Shown here: positions 1 through 4,370 of the stretch, piece by piece | Position numbering within the stretch: the first letter of the stretch is position 1 | Layout of the letters: every line of letters starts with the position of its first letter | DNA from: Bacillota bacterium | Lineage (GTDB): Bacteria > Bacillota > UBA4882 > UBA8346 | Reading direction: 5' to 3' | Length of the DNA stretch: 5,407 bases | Assembly (NCBI GenBank): GCA_003501365.1 | Contig: DNPP01000030.1 | Span: forward strand, 876-6,282 | Notes under the pieces: model-generated | Database searches by the model: none | What the model was told of the DNA's origin: nothing | The model's input: only the letters and a program-made list of their open reading frames with translations | Position numbers and translations under genes: made by a program

Positions 1-242
1 CCGCAACACCCCAGGAAAATATCATTATTCATTAAAAAGATAGGCCAATACTGGAATTCATACAACCCGTAATTTGAAATTTCTTTTAAGAACCTAGCTT
101 TGATTTGCTCATTGGAAAACGGTCCTCCGATATACCGGGTTACTTCAGAGTCACCCCAAAGTAATTTCGCTAAATGCAGGTCATTTTCGTCCCATATTCG
201 AAATCCTATATGCTCTGTAGTAATAAAATAATTCATATTCAT
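1..242 (-). CDS. GNAT family N-acetyltransferase, RimJ/RimL-like (partial, N-terminal 80 residues)
   Basis: The reverse strand from 242 down to the window edge is open and encodes 80 residues starting MNMNYFITTEHIGFRIW. The pattern R-x-W-x-E-x-D near residues 15-21, then W-G-D-S-E-V-T-R-Y-I-G-G-P (29-41) and a Y-W-P-I strand followed by the F-L-G-C-C-G turn, is typical of the N-terminal half of the Acetyltransf_3 group (RimJ/RimL and related enzymes), which move an acetyl group from acetyl-CoA to an amine. The acetyl-CoA-binding motif A lies beyond the edge, so substrate and intactness cannot be judged. Two in-frame ATGs exist, at 242 and 236. GGGCGAG on the minus strand sits 6 bases before the second and touches the first, so the 236 start is equally possible. 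The gene is divergent from the PPOX-fold gene at 378, with a shared 135-bp control region. The family call is firm; the specificity is unknown. Confidence 0.82.
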   Translation of the reverse strand, partial: MNMNYFITTEHIGFRIWDENDLHLAKLLWGDSEVTRYIGGPFSNEQIKARFLKEISNYGLYEFQYWPIFLMNNDIFLGCC

Positions 243-281
243 CTCGCCCGACGCTTCCAAGGTATCGATTTAGATTTTTTG

Positions 282-327
282 TACATTATAAAATCGTACT
301 TGATTTATTCATGATACATTATAAAAT
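282..327. repeat. 13-bp direct repeat pair in the divergent promoter region
   Basis: TACATTATAAAAT occurs at 282-294 and again at 315-327, exactly 33 bp apart, about three helical turns, so both copies face the same side of the DNA. Each copy contains TATAAT on the minus strand (290-285 and 323-318) and TAAAAT on the plus strand. They could be duplicated -10 elements serving both divergent genes, or paired regulator sites. The minus-strand TATAAT at 290-285 would give the acetyltransferase at 242 a leader of roughly 35-40 bases, but I see no convincing -35 for it. Confidence 0.5.
300..327 (+). promoter_or_regulatory. Putative sigma-A promoter for the PPOX-fold gene
   Basis: TTGATT (300-305) and TAAAAT (322-327) are separated by 16 bases. 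This would start transcription near 334-336 and give a leader of about 43 bases before the ATG at 378. The -10 lies inside the second copy of the 13-bp repeat. Confidence 0.5.
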
Positions 328-330
328 GAT

Positions 331-360
331 ATCAAGCAAAAGACTAAAGATCAAGCAAAA
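331..360 (+). repeat. 11-bp direct repeat pair in the leader of the PPOX-fold gene
   Basis: ATCAAGCAAAA occurs at 331-341 and 350-360, with a 19-bp period, between the proposed promoter and the Shine-Dalgarno site AAGGAGG (364-370). It is either a local duplication or a pair of regulator-binding sites. Two independent direct-repeat pairs within 80 bp suggests slippage or a clustered operator. Confidence 0.5.
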
Positions 361-377
361 CCAAAGGAGGTTTTTCA

Positions 378-770
378 ATGCAAGAAGTATATGATTTTTT
401 GAAGAAGTGCCAGACGTATTACCTTGCCACTGTTGAGGGTGATCAGCCAAGGGTGCGCCCTTTTGGAACTGCCGATATTTTTGAGGGCAAGCTCTATATC
501 CAAACCGGTAAGGTCAAGAGTGTCTCCCGGCAAATGCAGGCCAATCCCAAAATTGAAATCTGTGCTTTCGACGGCAGCCAGTGGATTCGGATCGCGGCAA
601 CCGCCGTAAGGGATGAGCGGCTTGAAGCCAAAAAGCACATGCTGGATTCCTATCCCATGTTGCGGGATCGCTACAAAGCGGAAGATGACAACACCGAAGT
701 GTTATATCTAAAAGATGCCACGGCCACGATTTCCTCTTTTACCGGCCAGCCCCGGGTAATTAAGTTTTAG
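378..770 (+). CDS. Pyridoxamine 5'-phosphate oxidase-fold (PPOX class) flavin-binding protein
   Basis: A complete 130-residue protein with an FMN-binding split-barrel signature: YYLATVEGDQPRVRPFG (14-30) on the first strands, the LYIQTGKVKSVSRQMQANP segment (39-57) that in this family contacts the flavin phosphate, and a WIRIAATA strand (69-76) before the helix that tracks residue size with DERLEAKKHML. Family members bind FMN, or sometimes F420 or heme, and reduce small molecules. The substrate here cannot be read. At 130 residues it is too short for true PdxH (about 200 or more), so the nearby pdxS should not be taken as a pathway link. The start is fixed by AAGGAGG at 364-370, 7 bases before ATG. 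The gene appears to be transcribed alone, and no clear terminator follows it. Confidence 0.88.
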   Translation: MQEVYDFLKKCQTYYLATVEGDQPRVRPFGTADIFEGKLYIQTGKVKSVSRQMQANPKIEICAFDGSQWIRIAATAVRDERLEAKKHMLDSYPMLRDRYKAEDDNTEVLYLKDATATISSFTGQPRVIKF

Positions 771-822
771 GGTATGTTCTGGAGAAGTGTTTGATAAAAT
801 TAATGCCCAAAACAAGGTCTCG

Positions 823-846
823 CGCGGAGGCGCGGAGACGCAGAGA
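823..846 (+). repeat. Three tandem octamers, consensus CGCRGAGR
   Basis: CGCGGAGG (823-830), CGCGGAGA (831-838) and CGCAGAGA (839-846) are directly adjacent. I recall the same kind of purine-rich octamer chain (CGCAAAGG, CGCAGAGA variants) as a dispersed intergenic sequence in many unrelated bacteria; that comparison is from memory. It is much richer in G+C than its surroundings. Confidence 0.65.
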
Positions 847-927
847 AAAGAAAAAATCAGGATTTTTATATTTCGGTTCTATTAATAATTAGGGAAAAAG
901 TCAATAATTTAAACCGACTCACCCTCG

Positions 928-955
928 CCCTCTCTTTGCATTAGCAAATAGAGGG
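928..955. repeat. Stem-loop CCCTCT-c-TTTGC / GCAAA-t-AGAGGG
   Basis: CCCTCT (928-933), an unpaired C, TTTGC (935-939), loop ATTA (940-943), GCAAA (944-948), an unpaired T, AGAGGG (950-955): eleven base pairs with one mismatch. It is followed by TAACC rather than a T-run, so it is not an intrinsic terminator on the plus strand. Confidence 0.65.
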
Positions 956-1004
956 TAACCACAATGCTCTGATGCCTATCACTTGTAAGTTTTAGACATC
1001 TTTG

Positions 1005-1060
1005 AAAAAACCTTTTTTCCCTCTATTTCGTCGTCGAAAGAGAGGGAAAACAAAAAAAGG
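1005..1060 (-). terminator. Likely intrinsic terminator for the minus-strand GNAT gene
   Basis: TTTTCCCTCT (1015-1024) pairs with AGAGGGAAAA (1041-1050). An A/G mismatch and TTTCG/CGAAA then lead to a TCGT loop (1031-1034), and the outer CCTTTTTT and AAAAAAAGG segments extend the stem past a bulged C at 1051. Read on the minus strand, the stem is followed by a run of six T (1010-1005), as an intrinsic terminator needs. The plus strand has no such tail. It lies about 105 bases past the GNAT stop codon, so it would end that transcript. Confidence 0.55.
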
Positions 1061-1164
1061 TGAGTTCCCTGATTATTTCAATACAAGGTTTTTATGTCTT
1101 TACTGTACTGCGCGAGAATAAAAGAGTGGAACTTTATGATCAACCATGACAAAGGATGGCAGTC

Positions 1165-1635
1165 TCAGCCTTTATGGGTATTATTGATTCTTTCATATAA
1201 GAAAAGATAAAAGCCGTTCCGGTCCGGTTCGGTCTCGCCGATTTTTTTAAAACCAAACTTCTCATAAAAATGATGGTTTCGATAACTTTTGTATGGGGTT
1301 TCCAAGGTCCATTTACGGACATCGGCAAATTCTTGCTCGATAAAATTCATCGCCAGCGAACCGATTCCTTGGTTTTGATAGTCTAGATCCACATAAATAG
1401 ACCCTATCCGATAATGTAAATCTCCCTTATCATAAATGCCCATTCCACCAATAATTTTCCCGTCCGTAACAAACTTAAAGACAAAACCATTTTCAATCCC
1501 TTTAATTAATTCCTCCAACGAATCATAACCGGGTGGCCCGGAGCCATACATTTTTGCTTCTTCACGAAAGGAGTTGATTTTTACGTTTAATAATTCCGGA
1601 GCATCTTCAACTTTAGCCCTGATAATTAAAAACAT
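1165..1635 (-). CDS. GNAT family N-acetyltransferase
   Basis: A complete 156-residue acetyltransferase from the start chosen here. The acetyl-CoA signature is clear: the IGSIYVDLDYQNQGIGS segment (77-93) contains Q87-x-x-G90-x-G92, the pyrophosphate-binding loop, and NHHFYEKFGF (120-129) is the usual motif B helix-strand ending in the conserved YEKxGF. The enzyme should transfer acetyl from acetyl-CoA to an amine; the acceptor is not evident. An ATG nine codons further upstream (1662) is in frame, but GGAGG (1645-1641) lies 5 bases before the ATG at 1635, which fixes the start and leaves a normal N-terminus beginning MFLIIRAKVED. The gene lies 63 bp downstream of the GrpB-family gene on the same strand and may share its transcript or use the TATAAT at 1677. 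No damage is visible. Confidence 0.87.
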   Translation of the reverse strand: MFLIIRAKVEDAPELLNVKINSFREEAKMYGSGPPGYDSLEELIKGIENGFVFKFVTDGKIIGGMGIYDKGDLHYRIGSIYVDLDYQNQGIGSLAMNFIEQEFADVRKWTLETPYKSYRNHHFYEKFGFKKIGETEPDRNGFYLFLYERINNTHKG

Positions 1636-1671
1636 TTTATCCTCCAATATTGATTCAAACAACTATACTTC

Positions 1672-1677
1672 ATTATA
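1672..1677 (-). promoter_or_regulatory. Perfect -10 box before the GNAT gene (tentative promoter)
   Basis: TATAAT reads on the minus strand at 1677-1672, 37 bases before the ATG at 1635. I see no good -35: AACTGC is all that stands 17 bases upstream. AACTGC is itself repeated 12 bp apart (1700-1695 and 1712-1707) across the end of the GrpB gene, so an activator site is conceivable. Confidence 0.3.
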
Positions 1678-1698
1678 TCTAACGTTCCATGACGGCAG

Positions 1699-2244
1699 TT
1701 ACGATTGCAGTTCTTTTTCTGTCATTGCTAAGATTCTCCTAATAAATCCAGCCTTCTCAATCGTATAAGTATCACGGTCGTTTTCGTACTTCTTGGCCAA
1801 TTCAATTTTTAATTCGGCATATTCGATAACTGCTTCTCTATGCTCACGAAGGTAGTCTCTGAAAAGAATATGGTTTTTCCAAAGCTCGCCATGGAGTTCT
1901 TCGATATGCAAAAAATGGGTGCGGTTTTCTCTCGACCCTTTTGCAAAGAAATGCCTTCCGGGGACTCCGGCATCATATCTATATTCATAACCGATTTTTT
2001 CAAGAGGCTTGATACAGGCTTCTCCAATATTTAGGGATGTAACGAAAGCGGCGATATCAATAATTGGTTTTGAAGCTAAACCCGGTATTGATGTACTTCC
2101 GATATGTTGAATATCGATTACAAACTCGCCAATAACGGGCCATAATAGTTTTTCTTCATCCTGATAGGCTTTTTTCCACAATTCATCATAAAGAACAATC
2201 TTAACTTTTCCACTGGGTAGTCCTAATAAATTATTAGGAATCAT
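1699..2244 (-). CDS. GrpB family protein (UPF0157), nucleotidyltransferase-like fold
   Basis: A complete 181-residue protein. The family core is plain: LPSGKVKIVLYDELWKKAY (9-27) at the N-terminus, then HIGSTSIPGLASKPIIDI (47-64). The G49-S50 pair and D63 match the GS-x-x-x-x-D arrangement of nucleotidyltransferase-fold proteins. Next come a GRHFF strand (96-100), THFLHI (109-114) and the W-K-N-H-x-L-x-F-R-D-Y-L-R helix (122-133) found throughout the family. Members are about 170-180 residues, so this one is full length. The family is related by fold to nucleotidyltransferases, but its reaction is not established and I assign none. The start at 2244 has AAGGTGA (2255-2249) in front. A promoter lies at 2327-2299, and a strong hairpin sits in the leader. 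The GNAT gene follows 63 bp downstream. Confidence 0.87.
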   Translation of the reverse strand: MIPNNLLGLPSGKVKIVLYDELWKKAYQDEEKLLWPVIGEFVIDIQHIGSTSIPGLASKPIIDIAAFVTSLNIGEACIKPLEKIGYEYRYDAGVPGRHFFAKGSRENRTHFLHIEELHGELWKNHILFRDYLREHREAVIEYAELKIELAKKYENDRDTYTIEKAGFIRRILAMTEKELQS

Positions 2245-2264
2245 GGCGTCACCTTCAAATAATT

Positions 2265-2288
2265 AAAGACCCTTTTGGGGTCTTTTTT
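2265..2288. terminator. Hairpin with T-tail between the Doc and GrpB genes
   Basis: AAAGACCC (2265-2272), loop TTTTG, GGGTCTTT (2278-2285): eight perfect base pairs. On the plus strand the T-run 2283-2288 makes a textbook intrinsic terminator, but no plus-strand gene feeds it. On the minus strand the GACCC/GGGTC core is followed by TTTAATTATTT, a weaker U-rich tail that could end Doc transcripts. It lies only about 9 bases before the GrpB Shine-Dalgarno and downstream of the proposed GrpB promoter, so it may instead act as a leader hairpin. Confidence 0.6.
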
Positions 2289-2298
2289 AATTTGTTCT

Positions 2299-2327
2299 CA
2301 TATACAAAGGTGATAAAAACCCATCAA
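2299..2327 (-). promoter_or_regulatory. Putative sigma-A promoter for the GrpB-family gene
   Basis: On the minus strand TTGATG (2327-2322) and TATATG (2304-2299) are 17 bases apart, directly downstream of the Doc stop codon at 2343. The predicted start near 2292 gives a leader of about 48 bases that contains the 2265-2285 hairpin. Confidence 0.5.
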
Positions 2328-2342
2328 CAGATAGAGTTAAAG

Positions 2343-2750
2343 TCACTTAAACCGGTCAGCGAGCCATGCGGCAATTGTATCTATATAGTGGTCTATCGCA
2401 ACACCTTTATACGTGGATACTGCTATTTCGATTGTTTTCTCATAACCTTCGTTATCTTCGAGATGGTCTTCATATCCATTCAATGTAAGAAAAATGATAG
2501 CACATTGAATTGCAATACGTTTATTGCCATCGATAAAACAATGATCTTTTGTGAAAAAATAGAATAATGCCGCTGCTTTTTGGAATATGGTTTGATACTT
2601 ATCATATCCGAAAAGAGGATATAATTGGGCCAAAATTCCATCAATTTTCTCGATAGTAAAAGGAAAGTGGCCATATTGGCCACCATAAAGTTGAATTTGA
2701 TTTTGATGAATTTGCAACACTTGTTCCACAGAAAAAATCTGAAATTCCAT
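2343..2750 (-). CDS. doc: Doc-type Fic-domain toxin (death-on-curing family)
   Basis: A 135-residue single-domain protein with the Fic/Doc active-site motif H70-C-F-I-D74-G-N-K-R78, matching H-x-F-x-[DE]-[AG]-N-K-R, and the Doc-family N-terminus IHQNQIQLYGGQYGHF (14-29). Doc of phage P1, about 126 residues, phosphorylates elongation factor Tu and stops translation. The catalytic His, Asp, Asn, Lys and Arg are all present here, so the protein should be active, though AMP transfer instead of phosphorylation cannot be excluded. No N-terminal or C-terminal inhibitory helix of the Fic [ST]xxxE[GN] type is seen within the protein. The start follows the upstream 38-residue ORF by 2 bases (TAA-AC-ATG) with only a weak ribosome-binding site, which points to translational coupling, the usual arrangement for antitoxin then toxin. 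A promoter at 2940-2912 would serve both. Confidence 0.85.
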   Translation of the reverse strand: MEFQIFSVEQVLQIHQNQIQLYGGQYGHFPFTIEKIDGILAQLYPLFGYDKYQTIFQKAAALFYFFTKDHCFIDGNKRIAIQCAIIFLTLNGYEDHLEDNEGYEKTIEIAVSTYKGVAIDHYIDTIAAWLADRFK

Positions 2751-2752
2751 GT

Positions 2753-2869
2753 TTATTTTGCCAACATTCCTAACATTTTAGCATGCTTTTCGTTGGACTT
2801 GGAAAGCATAGCCATGACATCTTCGGTTTTCGCTATATTAATTTTGGGTTGCTTTTTAACGGTTAACAT
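2753..2869 (-). CDS. 38-residue candidate antitoxin upstream of Doc
   Basis: Reading down from ATG 2869 the minus strand encodes 38 residues, beginning MLTVKKQPKINIAK and ending MLGMLAK, with TAA at 2755-2753. Three things support translation: AAGAGGG (2883-2877) stands 7 bases before the ATG, a near-consensus promoter lies 43 bases upstream of the ATG, and the stop is 2 bases before the Doc start. The product is basic at both ends and rich in Lys and Met, with a predicted helix from about residue 14. Position and coupling suggest a Doc antitoxin, but it is about half the length of Phd (73 residues) and I see no Phd-type DNA-binding domain. S23-K-S-N-E27-K28 comes one residue short of the Fic-inhibitory pattern [ST]xxxE[GN]; this may be chance. 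I recognise no family. Confidence 0.6.
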   Translation of the reverse strand: MLTVKKQPKINIAKTEDVMAMLSKSNEKHAKMLGMLAK

Positions 2870-2911
2870 TTTAATTCCCTCTTGTAAAAAATATCCAAAT
2901 CTATATTTAAT

Positions 2912-2940
2912 ATTATACCACCCCTATCGAGTCCTGTCTA
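2912..2940 (-). promoter_or_regulatory. Strong sigma-A promoter of the antitoxin-doc pair
   Basis: On the minus strand TAGACA (2940-2935), a 17-base spacer and TATAAT (2917-2912), with TGG directly before the -10 (extended -10). This is the closest match to consensus in the window. The predicted start near 2905 leaves a leader of about 36 bases before the ATG at 2869. Confidence 0.75.
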
Positions 2941-2966
2941 TAAAATAGATTTAATACTACTAGACA
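2935..2966. promoter_or_regulatory. Operator-like inverted repeats over the -35 of the antitoxin-doc promoter
   Basis: TGTCTA (2935-2940), which is the -35 box itself, is mirrored by TAGACA (2961-2966). Overlapping it is a tighter palindrome, TCTAT-AAA-ATAGA (2937-2949). Either could bind a repressor that occludes RNA polymerase, as expected for an autoregulated toxin-antitoxin operon. No binding protein is identified from sequence. Confidence 0.4.
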
Positions 2967-3168
2967 CATTATATTCTGCATTGCTGGATTTTTTATACAC
3001 GCTGATCTCAGATAAAATAAAAGGTCCCAAATTCTTGGTTGTCCATATTCGATGAATATAGATTTGATATTTGGATCGGGACACTTTTAAAACCTTCTTC
3101 TGCCGATAATCTCCACCGAGAGGTAAATCGTGTTCATTGAACACGGCACACGGCTGGGTATATAGCAC
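2938..3168 (-). CDS. Doubtful ORF, 76 codons from GTG, no recognised family
   Basis: Open from GTG 3168 to TAG 2938. The product (start LYTQPCAVFNEHDLPLGG, then a basic stretch QKKVLKVSRSKYQIYIHRIW near residues 23-42) matches nothing I know. GGGGG stands 8 bases upstream and might serve as a ribosome-binding site, but there is no ATG, the end of the frame runs into the antitoxin-doc promoter, and the tail NVSSSIKSIL reads like non-coding A/T-rich DNA. It could be the decayed end of a gene. I list it so that the 465 bp between the antitoxin and the 343-residue gene are accounted for. Confidence 0.15.
   Translation of the reverse strand: MLYTQPCAVFNEHDLPLGGDYRQKKVLKVSRSKYQIYIHRIWTTKNLGPFILSEISVYKKSSNAEYNVSSSIKSIL
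3129..3145. repeat. 17-bp perfect palindrome CGTGTTCA-T-TGAACACG
   Basis: Eight-base arms mirror each other exactly around a single T at 3137. It has the size and symmetry of a dimeric repressor operator, but it has no promoter next to it and lies inside the doubtful ORF. A minus-strand transcript would form a stem too tight to fold without opening central pairs. Confidence 0.5.
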
Positions 3169-3334
3169 GCTAACAACCCCCTATGGGGCTAATGGGTCTA
3201 TAGGCGTTTCTGATGGTGGTCGGTTATTAGGCAGTTCAGCCGCTTAAGCCGGGTTTATAATTGACCTAGCCGTGGGGTTCACCCCGCGCGGACGAACTCA
3301 AATCCTTGCTGTTATCGGACGTTGGGCCCATTCT
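3169..3334. other. Unidentified G+C-rich, hairpin-rich intergenic block
   Basis: This block of about 165 bp is visibly richer in G+C than the A/T-rich genes around it, is closed in all frames over its length, and is dense in symmetric segments: CCCC-TAT-GGGG (3178-3188), CCTAT..ATAGG (3180-3204), GCTTAAGC (3242-3249), a 7-bp stem with TTCA loop centred on GGGG-TTCA-CCCC (3271-3288), and TGGGCCCA (3323-3330). None is followed by a T-run that would make it a terminator. It starts 4 bases past the stop of the 343-residue gene. It could be a structured RNA, a recombination site or the remnant of a mobile element; I cannot decide among these. Confidence 0.35.
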
Positions 3335-4366
3335 TTAAATCCACATTGTTAGATCAAATTTCATACCTGTTTTTCTTTGGATATTTGCATGTCCAATTGC
3401 TATACCTACACTAGTCAAAGTCATATATTTCATTGGAGAGTTTTCCCAAACATCAAAGAGTGTTCCTAATTGGGGTTTTAATGTCAATAAGAAATCTTTA
3501 ACTTCGGGTTCAGACATACGTCCCATAGAGAAAATGGTCTTGACTCTACTTGCATCATTATCAATGATTTCTCGGTCTTTAAGTGATTTTTCAAGGACTT
3601 TCTCATCAATTGCGGAAACTTGAAATTTATTAGAATCATGTAATGAAGGTACAATTAAGTCAAGCGCTCGATCAGGGATTGGTTCAAGTTCTTCTTTCGT
3701 TATTCCTTTTATAAAAAGACCATGATAATTAGACAAAAATATACTTTCAATAGTCAAAGAGCCAAGAGTAATATTACCGCAACTTGCAAATTCTAAATGT
3801 TGATATGTGGACTGTTTTTTATTAAGATTTGTTAAAAAAGGTAGTAAATAATTTTCAATATACCAACATAGAGAATCGAAATTTAGTACATGATGTTTTT
3901 TTGTATATTTAAGTATAAATAAAAGCGATAATACATCTAACTGGTCAGGCGTCAACTTAGGTGCTACATCTAATGATTCATTTAGCACAATTTGCATTAA
4001 TCCTTGCTTATCTTCGTGACTGCGATCAACAAGCAATTGAACTAATAAATCACCCAAATCTTTATTACCGGATCTTGCATATTCTTTTTGCGCTGTTAAA
4101 ATGGTATATTGCATGTCAGGATTTTGAGTTTCCTTAAGGGAATTTGGTGAATTTTTCTCTAGTTCTTTGAGATAGGAATCAAGTAATTCCTCTGCTCTGC
4201 TGCGAGCAATCTTTGAAGCTGTTTCTGATAGCCTTTGAAAACTTCCTTCAAAAACATCCATTGCTACTTGGCGAACATCAGAATAGGTTAATCCTACATT
4301 TACTTGTTTAGCTTGAATATTTAATGATCCATCTCCACTATTTTGTTTTTGTTTCATTCCAAACAT
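3335..4366 (-). CDS. LPO_1073/Vpar_1526-like protein with N-terminal SGDxxxNIQ motif
   Basis: A complete 343-residue soluble protein. Its first 25 residues hold KQKQNSGDGSLNIQ (5-18) followed by the short strand VNVG (22-25), then LTYSDVRQVAMDVFEGSF (26-43), a helix that in this family follows directly. The rest is mostly helical, with a charged helix at about 50-72 (ARSRAEELLDSYLKELEK), and has no catalytic motif I recognise. From memory this layout (SGDNSTNIQ-type head, then SY-x-D-V and helices) fits the family called LPO_1073/Vpar_1526, whose function is not known to me. GGAG (4377-4374) stands 7 bases before ATG and lies in the last codons and stop of the 62-residue gene upstream, so the two are translated together. 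The head motif is repeated in that neighbour, suggesting they associate. Base composition is A/T-rich. Confidence 0.72.
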   Translation of the reverse strand: MFGMKQKQNSGDGSLNIQAKQVNVGLTYSDVRQVAMDVFEGSFQRLSETASKIARSRAEELLDSYLKELEKNSPNSLKETQNPDMQYTILTAQKEYARSGNKDLGDLLVQLLVDRSHEDKQGLMQIVLNESLDVAPKLTPDQLDVLSLLFILKYTKKHHVLNFDSLCWYIENYLLPFLTNLNKKQSTYQHLEFASCGNITLGSLTIESIFLSNYHGLFIKGITKEELEPIPDRALDLIVPSLHDSNKFQVSAIDEKVLEKSLKDREIIDNDASRVKTIFSMGRMSEPEVKDFLLTLKPQLGTLFDVWENSPMKYMTLTSVGIAIGHANIQRKTGMKFDLTMWI

Positions 4367-4370
4367 TTAA

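Larger units (their letters stand above)
884..1077. repeat. Composite imperfect inverted-repeat element, MITE- or REP-like
   Basis: Nested inverted repeats frame this segment. AATAATTAGGGAA (884-896) pairs with TTCCCTGATTATT (1065-1077) with one mismatch. ACTCACC (917-923) pairs perfectly with GGTGAGT (1059-1065). Inside are two hairpins with related arms, CCCTCT-n-TTTGC and CCCTCT-n-TTTCG. CTCACCCT..CCCTCT..AGAGGG resembles dispersed intergenic repeats seen in other bacteria. A non-coding mobile remnant or dispersed repeat is the likeliest reading. No transposase gene is present. Confidence 0.45.
771..1164. other. 394-bp gene-free stretch of repetitive, hairpin-forming DNA
   Basis: No supported gene lies here. 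The only notable open frame, 29 codons from ATG 803, is a by-product of the tandem octamers and has no ribosome-binding site. The stretch holds three tandem octamers, two CCCTCT-type hairpins and outer inverted repeats, listed separately. It separates convergent genes (PPOX plus, GNAT minus), a usual place for dispersed intergenic repeats to collect. Confidence 0.7.

Noticed and set aside
378..770. The PPOX-fold protein as PdxH acting in one vitamin B6 pathway with pdxS.
   Set aside because: It is far shorter than PdxH, and organisms with PdxS-PdxT do not need PdxH for synthesis. The PPOX fold covers many unrelated flavin proteins, and the genes are 4 kb apart.
803..892. Short plus-strand ORF of 29 codons rich in Arg and Lys.
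   Set aside because: It arises from translating the tandem octamers, has no Shine-Dalgarno and ends in A/T-rich non-coding DNA.
771..1164. CRISPR array suggested by repeated CCCTCT hairpins and octamers.
   Set aside because: Only two hairpin copies, no regular spacing of repeats and unique spacers, and no cas genes.
1636..1662. Upstream ATG at 1662 as the start of the GNAT gene, adding nine residues.
   Set aside because: GGAGG at 1645-1641 lies 5 bases before the ATG at 1635 and would be inside the longer reading frame. No ribosome-binding site precedes 1662.
2625..2948. Plus-strand ORF of 107 codons opposite the Doc and antitoxin genes.
   Set aside because: It is the antisense shadow of two supported minus-strand genes and their promoter, with no ribosome-binding site of its own.
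3271..3320. tRNA-like T-arm (GGTTCA and ACTCAAATCC words).
   Set aside because: No acceptor stem, anticodon arm or D-arm can be folded around it on either strand.
3168..3327. Possible integron attC site: GCCCAAC on the minus strand (3327-3321), 7 bases after the stop of the 343-residue gene, matches RYYYAAC.
   Set aside because: No complementary GTTRRRY is found at the other end; the best candidate, GTTAGCG (3174-3168), breaks the consensus at two places and does not pair with GCCCAAC. No integrase or second attC is in the window.
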